Below are positions 59,645 to 64,000 of a stretch of DNA of 64,000 nt, piece after piece (positions within the stretch are counted from its first letter, which is position 1; each line of letters opens with the position of its first letter). Both the position numbers and the translations under genes were made by a program. The DNA lies in NCBI RefSeq assembly GCF_029690045.1, contig NZ_CP121464.1:2170001-2234000 (forward strand), read 5' to 3'. Under the pieces are notes generated by a model, which ran no database searches, was not told the origin of the DNA, and saw only the letters and a list, made by a program, of their open reading frames with translations. This DNA is from Janthinobacterium rivuli (GTDB lineage Bacteria > Pseudomonadota > Gammaproteobacteria > Burkholderiales > Burkholderiaceae_D).

Positions 59645-60436
59645 CTAATCGGCGGTACTTGCCATGGTTTCCGCATTGTGATGACGCTGCTGCTCTTCCA
59701 TCACCATCTCGCCCAGCATGCGTTTCAAGCGGTTGAACTCGGGGTCGCTCGGATCGCGCGGGCGGGGCAGGTCGATGGCCACGTCGCGCTTGATGGTGCC
59801 GGGACGGTAGGTCATGACGATGGTGCGGTCGGCCAGGTAGATCGATTCCTCGATCGAGTGCGTCACAAAAACGATGGTGGTGCCGAAGACTTTCCAGATT
59901 TTCAGCAATTCATCTTGCAGGTTGCGCCGCGTCAAGGCGTCCAGCGCGCCGAACGGCTCATCCATCAGCATGATCGGCGAATCGAGGGCCAGCACGCGGG
60001 CAATCGCCACGCGCTGGCGCATGCCGCCCGACAAGTCTTTCGGGTAGCGGGCGCGGAATTCCGTCAAGCCCAGCATGCTCAGCAGCATGTCGACTCGTTC
60101 CTTGATCTCGGCCGGCGTCTTGCCGGCGATTTCCAGGCCGAATGCGATATTGCTCTCGATGGTCATCCAGGGGAACAGCGCGTATTCCTGGAACACCATG
60201 CCGCGGTCGGGACCTGGCTCGGTGATCAGCTTGCCGCCGGCCAGGATCTGGCCCGACGTCGGCTGCGAAAAGCCGGCGATGGCGTTGAGCAGGGTCGACT
60301 TGCCGCAGCCGGATGGTCCCAGCAGGCAGATGAACTCGCCGCTGGCGATTTCCAGGTTGATATCCTTCAGGGCGATGACGTCCGCGCCGCCCGTGGTGAA
60401 GATTTTATTGACTGCATTGATATTGATCGTGGTCAT
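59645..60436 (-). CDS. ABC transporter ATPase (nitrate/sulfonate/taurine type)
   Basis: Protein of 263 residues with complete nucleotide-binding motifs: Walker A GPSGCGKST, Q-loop FQEYALFPWMT, signature LSGGMRQR, Walker B ILLMDEPFGALD-like IMLMDEPFGALD, and switch His in FVTHSIEE. This is the SsuB/TauB/NtrD group. The start at 60436 has GAGAGGAA; an upstream in-frame part to 60472 belongs to the permease gene. Last gene of the importer operon. Confidence 0.88.
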   Translation of the reverse strand: MTTININAVNKIFTTGGADVIALKDINLEIASGEFICLLGPSGCGKSTLLNAIAGFSQPTSGQILAGGKLITEPGPDRGMVFQEYALFPWMTIESNIAFGLEIAGKTPAEIKERVDMLLSMLGLTEFRARYPKDLSGGMRQRVAIARVLALDSPIMLMDEPFGALDALTRRNLQDELLKIWKVFGTTIVFVTHSIEESIYLADRTIVMTYRPGTIKRDVAIDLPRPRDPSDPEFNRLKRMLGEMVMEEQQRHHNAETMASTAD

Positions 60437-60447
60437 GGCCGTTCCTC

Positions 60448-61269
60448 TCAGTGTTCCAGGCCGCGGTGCCACTGCAGCAAATGATTATTCAGGGCATTCA
60501 TGGCCATATCGATGGCCAGGCCGAACAGACCGATGGTAAACATGCCAGCGATAATCTTGTCGGACCAGAAGTACTCGCGCGCTTCCAGGATGCGGAAGCC
60601 GAGGCCGCTATTCACGGCGATCATTTCCGCCACGATCACGACGATGAAGGCCGTGCCCATGCCGATGCGTGCGCCGGCCAGGATATACGGCGTGGCTGCA
60701 GGCAGGATGACGCGGCGGAACATGGTCATCTGGCTGGCGCCCAGGTTGCGCGCGGCGCGGATGTAGATGCCGTCGACCTGGCGTACGCCGGCGATGGTAT
60801 TCATCAGCACGGGGAAGAAGGAACCGATGCTGATCAGGAAGAAGGCGGGCGGGTTGCCCAGGCCGAACCACAAAATTGCCAGCGGAATGTAAGCGATCGG
60901 CGGAATCGGGCGCAGCACCTGCACCAGCGGATCGAACAGTTTATAGATGGTCTTGTTGGTGCCCATCAGCAGGCCCAGCGGCAAGGCCAGGCCGGCGCCG
61001 ATGGCAAAGCCGCCCAGCACGCGCGACAGGCTGGCCCAGGCGTCATGCGGCAGTTCGCCGGAGAACATCCACACCAGGTAATTGCCCGCTTCGGGCGTGT
61101 ACGCTTCCATGGGGATCAGGTATTCATACCATTTCACGACCACGGCGACGGGCGAGGGCAGGATTTGCGGGTTGATCCAGCCGAACGTCGACATGGCTTG
61201 CCACAGCAGCAGCACGGCGACGGGCACGGCGGCGCCGTGCGCGAAGCGTTTCATCATTTGAATATTCAT
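60448..61269 (-). CDS. ABC transporter permease (SsuC/TauC type)
   Basis: Inner-membrane protein of 273 residues with about six helices and the EAA-like loop AARNLGASQMTMFRRVILPAA. LGLLMGTNKTIYKLFDPLVQVLRPIPPIAYIPLAILWFG is typical for this family of alkane sulfonate, taurine and nitrate permeases. It lies 11 bases before the ATPase gene and 15 bases after the binding-protein gene. Confidence 0.88.
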   Translation of the reverse strand: MNIQMMKRFAHGAAVPVAVLLLWQAMSTFGWINPQILPSPVAVVVKWYEYLIPMEAYTPEAGNYLVWMFSGELPHDAWASLSRVLGGFAIGAGLALPLGLLMGTNKTIYKLFDPLVQVLRPIPPIAYIPLAILWFGLGNPPAFFLISIGSFFPVLMNTIAGVRQVDGIYIRAARNLGASQMTMFRRVILPAATPYILAGARIGMGTAFIVVIVAEMIAVNSGLGFRILEAREYFWSDKIIAGMFTIGLFGLAIDMAMNALNNHLLQWHRGLEH

Positions 61270-61284
61270 CGTGATACTTTCAGA

Positions 61285-62286
61285 TTAGCGAGGTGCGTAG
61301 GATTTCTTGGCTTTTTCCAGCAGATCCAGCTTGACCCAATCCTTGGCGGCAGGCGCTTTGGCCATGCGGCCCACGCCGAATTTCACCATGTAGTCGGTGG
61401 TCAGCTGCACGTGGCTTTGCGTGATGTCTTCCGTGAAGATGGCGTTGTCGATGGCGTCGCGGTAATCGTCGGAGGTGATCTGGTTCTTGAACATCGATTC
61501 GCGCACGTATTTTTCCGCCAGTTTCGGGTCGGCCAGGAAGGCGCGCGTGGCGGCGACGAAGCAATCCATGAAGCGCTGGGCCACGGCCGGCTTTTCCTTG
61601 TACATTTTTTCCGTCATCACGAGCGCGCGCACGGGCTCGCCCAGCGGCGTGTCGTAAGGCTTGAGGATGGCCGCGCCGTATTTCTTGTGGATCGCCTGGG
61701 TGGAATATGGCTCGGACTGGCTCATGACGTCGATGTCCTTGGTCAGCAAGGCCTGGTTCAAGTCAGGGTAGCCCATGTACAGGATCTGCACGTCCTTGCC
61801 CGGCTTGTCGGACCAGGTCAGCTTGGCCTTGGTCAGTTCGGCAAACAGCAGGATTTCCTGCGGGCCGCCACGCGTGACGCCGACTTTCTTGCCTTTCAGG
61901 TCGGCGATGCCCTTGATGTTCAGGTCGGGACGGCCGACGATCTGCACGCCGCCCTTGGCGAAGCCGCCCACCAGGTACACGGGCAAGCCCGTGGCGCGGC
62001 CCGTGATGGCCGCTTCCAGCGCGCTGGCGGACACGTCGATTTCGCCGGCGATCATGGCTGGCACGATGTCGAGGCCCTTGGCGAAGATGCGCTCTTCAAT
62101 TTTCAAATCGTATTTCGGCGCGATTTCCTTCATGTAGGCGACGGCGCCGTAATGGGCGAATTTCAGGTTGCCCAGGCGAACCAGGTCGGCCGCATGGACG
62201 GCCAGCGGGAATTGCGCGGCCAGGGCGACGGCCACGGCCAGTGCCTTGGTGTTCAGGAAGGACGAGATGCGGAAGGTGCGTGCCAT
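61285..62286 (-). CDS. ABC transporter substrate-binding protein (SsuA/TauA type)
   Basis: Periplasmic binding protein of 333 residues with a signal peptide (cleavage after AVHAA, about residue 32). The family pattern follows: VRLGNLKFAHYGAVAYMKE, VPAMIAGEIDVSASALEAAI, LKGKKVGVTRGG and a YMGYPDLNQALLTKDIDVMSQSEPY block. It captures a nitrogen- or sulfur-bearing anion. The exact substrate (sulfonate, taurine, nitrate or a thiamine precursor) cannot be read from the sequence. First gene of the operon. AGACAAC upstream is a weak ribosome binding site. Confidence 0.87.
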   Translation of the reverse strand: MARTFRISSFLNTKALAVAVALAAQFPLAVHAADLVRLGNLKFAHYGAVAYMKEIAPKYDLKIEERIFAKGLDIVPAMIAGEIDVSASALEAAITGRATGLPVYLVGGFAKGGVQIVGRPDLNIKGIADLKGKKVGVTRGGPQEILLFAELTKAKLTWSDKPGKDVQILYMGYPDLNQALLTKDIDVMSQSEPYSTQAIHKKYGAAILKPYDTPLGEPVRALVMTEKMYKEKPAVAQRFMDCFVAATRAFLADPKLAEKYVRESMFKNQITSDDYRDAIDNAIFTEDITQSHVQLTTDYMVKFGVGRMAKAPAAKDWVKLDLLEKAKKSYAPR

Positions 62287-62683
62287 GCTGTTGTCTCCAA
62301 AAGGTAGATGGTTTTATATAGTGGGTCAGGCTGCCGCTCTGATGGCGGTTATGAAAATATAAAAGCATCTTCCGTGCCAGTGGAGCGTATTTTGGCGTTT
62401 ATTGCAAGTGATTGTTTATAAAGGTTTAATTTGAATCCATTGAAAATGGGAAATGGCGGGATTCCGCTTTTCCGCACGGCGAGGGGAAAGGCTGTGCGGA
62501 TAGCCGCATTTCCGGTGGCCGCTTCGAGGTTGGCTGGCGGGGCCGCATGCCGGTGAACCTTCAGGGCGCGGCCGACTCCAATCGTAAAAAAACGCGTTGC
62601 AAACAGGCTGGCAACGCGTAACTCCCCCGTGGAGTAGGGGCGGCGCCGCGCGGGCGCCTGATGGATAGCTCCGTCTGCCGGGC
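62287..62683. other. Intergenic region upstream of the ABC operon
   Basis: 397 bases. The left half (62320-62440) is AT-rich and must hold the operon promoter. An inverted pair CCGCAC/GTGCGG at about 62474-62501 and the terminator at 62586-62619 are the only structures. No gene. Confidence 0.55.
62586..62619 (-). terminator. Terminator of the proline-rich lipoprotein gene
   Basis: Stem ACGCGTTGC / GCAACGCGT with a ten-base loop. The A7 next to it gives a T-tract on the minus strand, 65 bases after the lipoprotein stop. Confidence 0.82.
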
Positions 62684-62920
62684 TTACTTTGGCGCCGTGG
62701 CCGGTGGCAGGGCGGGCGCCGTGGCGGGATCGGTCAGCGGCGCAGGCGGCGTCGTGCTGCCAGGGTCTGTGTCTGGCGTGGCTGGCGTGACGGGGGCCGG
62801 CATTACTTGTGGCGCGGAACTGGGATTGGGCGCCGTTTCGGGCAGGGGCGCCTCGGCCGGTTTTTTACAGGCGGACAGGCTGACGAGCAAGGCGGCGGCC
62901 AACAGGGCAGGTATTTTCAT
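62684..62920 (-). CDS. Proline-rich small lipoprotein
   Basis: Lipoprotein of 78 residues with lipobox LSAC (Cys at about residue 18). A disordered tail of Pro, Ala, Thr and Ser follows (PAEAPLPETAPNPSSAPQ and further), about one third proline. AGGAAAC upstream supports the start. Such peptides are tethered to a membrane; function unknown. It stands alone with its own terminator. Confidence 0.75.
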   Translation of the reverse strand: MKIPALLAAALLVSLSACKKPAEAPLPETAPNPSSAPQVMPAPVTPATPDTDPGSTTPPAPLTDPATAPALPPATAPK

Positions 62921-63280
62921 GATGTTTCCTTTGCAAGAGTCGAAGGATCGCGATGCGGGCGGCAGGCGCTGCGCGCGAAGCTTGAATTTATTGCAATGGC
63001 GCTTGCGCTTCTGTTCGCTATTTCACTTTGCGCCATGAATGGGAGCACACGGTAGTCATACAGGGATTTTAGATGTCATTTTTAGATGCCATGCGAGAAA
63101 TGATTCGGTAGGGCAATATTTTTCACTTTCTTGCTTCTAATGTTCGTTAACGCACAGACCGTAGCCGCCGACACAGGCATTCTGTGCCCAGACGCTCAGG
63201 ATTCGTGGTGTTCTGGTATAAAAATTGCCAAGAACTTAACAATTCGGGCTACCGGCAATCTGTTTAAAAGGAGTATTCAA
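62921..63280. other. Intergenic region with a probable promoter
   Basis: 360 bases between divergent genes. An extended -10-like TGGTATAAA (63214-63222) lies 60 bases before the next gene. The reading frame of that gene stays open from 63131, but the sequence upstream of 63281 is AT-rich and not protein-like. Nothing else seen. Confidence 0.5.
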
Positions 63281-63901
63281 ATGCATGCAATGACTCAGTC
63301 TCACGTGAAGAGCGAATTAAAGGCAGCGCACCAGGAACTTCGTAGCCCCGAAAAAGGCTCGCAAATGGTAGAACGCGCAGCACCCATCCCCCCGGAACGC
63401 ATGAACCCCATTTCCATGGCACCGATCGAGCGCGTGCGTTCGACGTCGGCAACCCTGCGCCGCATCGAAAACATGCAAAAGCTGATCGGCGAATTGTCGC
63501 TGCACGAGATGCTGGCCGATGAAATCGCCTGGTTCCTCAAGTTTTCGCCATCGGGCGCCCGCAAATACATCCGCGACCTGCGCGAAGCGGGCGTGATCGA
63601 ACTGGCCCGCTACATCGAAGGCACCGCCACCTACCTGGGCAAGGCAGTGTACCAGCTGACGCCAGACCCTGAGCGCGTGCGCGCCTTCCTGGCCGCCATC
63701 GTCCAGCCAAAACGCGAAGGCGCGCCACCGCGCAAAGACCGTCCAGGCCTGCGCGAGCAAAGCATGGCAGGCAGCGGCCGTCACTTCCACATCCTGGCCG
63801 ATGACACGCATTACGCCATCCGCGTCAACCGCGGTCCCGTGACGCGCGATCCGCTCGTCGCCGCCTTGTTCGGTGCGCCACAGCAAAAGTCGGCCGAGTA
63901 A
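63281..63901 (+). CDS. Winged-helix-like hypothetical protein
   Basis: Protein of 206 residues without signal peptide. The middle (residues about 65-125: MLADEIAWFLKFSPSGARKYIRDLREAGVIEL, then ATYLGKAVYQLTPDPERV) looks like a winged-helix DNA-binding or replication-type module with a marR/ArsR-like wing. The N-terminus (1-50) and C-terminus (140-206) are basic and probably flexible, with HFHILADDTHYAIRVNR near the end. AAAAGGAG fixes the ATG at 63281. It may be a transcription factor. No close family name recalled. Confidence 0.75.
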   Translation: MHAMTQSHVKSELKAAHQELRSPEKGSQMVERAAPIPPERMNPISMAPIERVRSTSATLRRIENMQKLIGELSLHEMLADEIAWFLKFSPSGARKYIRDLREAGVIELARYIEGTATYLGKAVYQLTPDPERVRAFLAAIVQPKREGAPPRKDRPGLREQSMAGSGRHFHILADDTHYAIRVNRGPVTRDPLVAALFGAPQQKSAE

Positions 63902-63903
63902 CA

Positions 63904-63964
63904 CCTGACGGTTTAGTCAGGCGTTGTGAGCTTGTAATGAAAGCCGGGTTACGCCCCGGCTTTT
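63904..63964 (+). terminator. Two hairpins after the winged-helix-like gene
   Basis: CCTGAC/GTCAGG (63904-63921) right after the stop, then AAGCCGGG / CCCGGCTT with T4 (63941-63964). The second is the better terminator. Confidence 0.75.
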
Positions 63965-64000
63965 GGCGTTGGCGCAGGCCGTTTCACGTAGTCTGATTGA

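Noticed and set aside
57408..62307. Long plus-strand frames opposite dctB (57408-59171) and the ABC operon (60451-62307)
   Set aside because: Shadows rich in Gln, His and Arg; the minus strand has all catalytic motifs.
1..64000. tRNA, rRNA, riboswitch or IS element
   Set aside because: I looked for cloverleaf-like segments, transposase motifs, and long terminal repeats and found none that I could support by eye.

Overview
The window is high-GC, densely coded, Gram-negative chromosomal DNA. The gene families and codon style point to a betaproteobacterium of the Oxalobacteraceae, most likely Janthinobacterium or a close relative. This is inferred from the Neisseria-type porin, the Gcr-type membrane 'recombinase', Tle3/Tla3, and alpha-2-macroglobulin with PBP1C. 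No rRNA, tRNA, CRISPR array, IS element or prophage was seen.

Layout. 0-6.9 kb: a TerB-like gene with an apparent amber codon near its 5' end, a YnfA-type membrane protein, a glycerate/sugar-diacid cluster (CdaR-type regulator divergent from an MFS transporter and a glycerate 2-kinase), and a quinone-oxidoreductase-type dehydrogenase divergent from a LysR regulator. 6.9-11.7 kb: an AT-richer cytochrome c, a DUF1800-DUF1501 secreted pair and an AI-2E-type permease. 11.7-18.3 kb: a 74-residue protein with tandem LexA-type boxes upstream, a lipid-phosphate operon (PAP2, lipid kinase, metallophosphoesterase), and a PLD-type lipoprotein with the Gcr membrane protein. 18.5-25.4 kb: porin, DUF3617 protein, TerC-CBS-CorC protein and M16 peptidase.

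25.4-41.4 kb is an envelope-stress district of mostly small genes. It holds OmpA-type proteins, glycine-zipper lipoproteins, one- and two-helix membrane peptides, a Crp/Fnr regulator, AsmA, a ferritin-like protein, an ElaB/YqjE/YqjK-type operon, a patatin phospholipase, a BON lipoprotein, a second AI-2E permease and YihY. A recurring palindrome (TGTRCG-N4-CGYACA) lies upstream of at least eight of these genes, including the Crp/Fnr gene itself. I infer a local regulon of that regulator.

41.8-49.7 kb: a giant alpha-2-macroglobulin overlapping pbpC. 49.7-54.6 kb: an orphan type VI secretion effector module (adaptor Tla3, phospholipase Tle3) preceded by an exported protein that may be its immunity partner. 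54.6-56.1 kb: small secreted proteins, two of which share an unusual upstream motif. 56.2-59.4 kb: a DctB/DctD-type two-component system. 59.6-62.3 kb: a nitrate/sulfonate/taurine-type ABC importer. 62.7-63.9 kb: a proline-rich lipoprotein and a winged-helix-like protein.

Two intergenic repeat families were found by eye. One is a MITE-like element of about 120-150 bp with terminal inverted repeats (10.33-10.48 kb and 59.52-59.64 kb). The other is a REP-like palindrome (5.8 kb, and a head-to-head pair at 14.6-14.7 kb).
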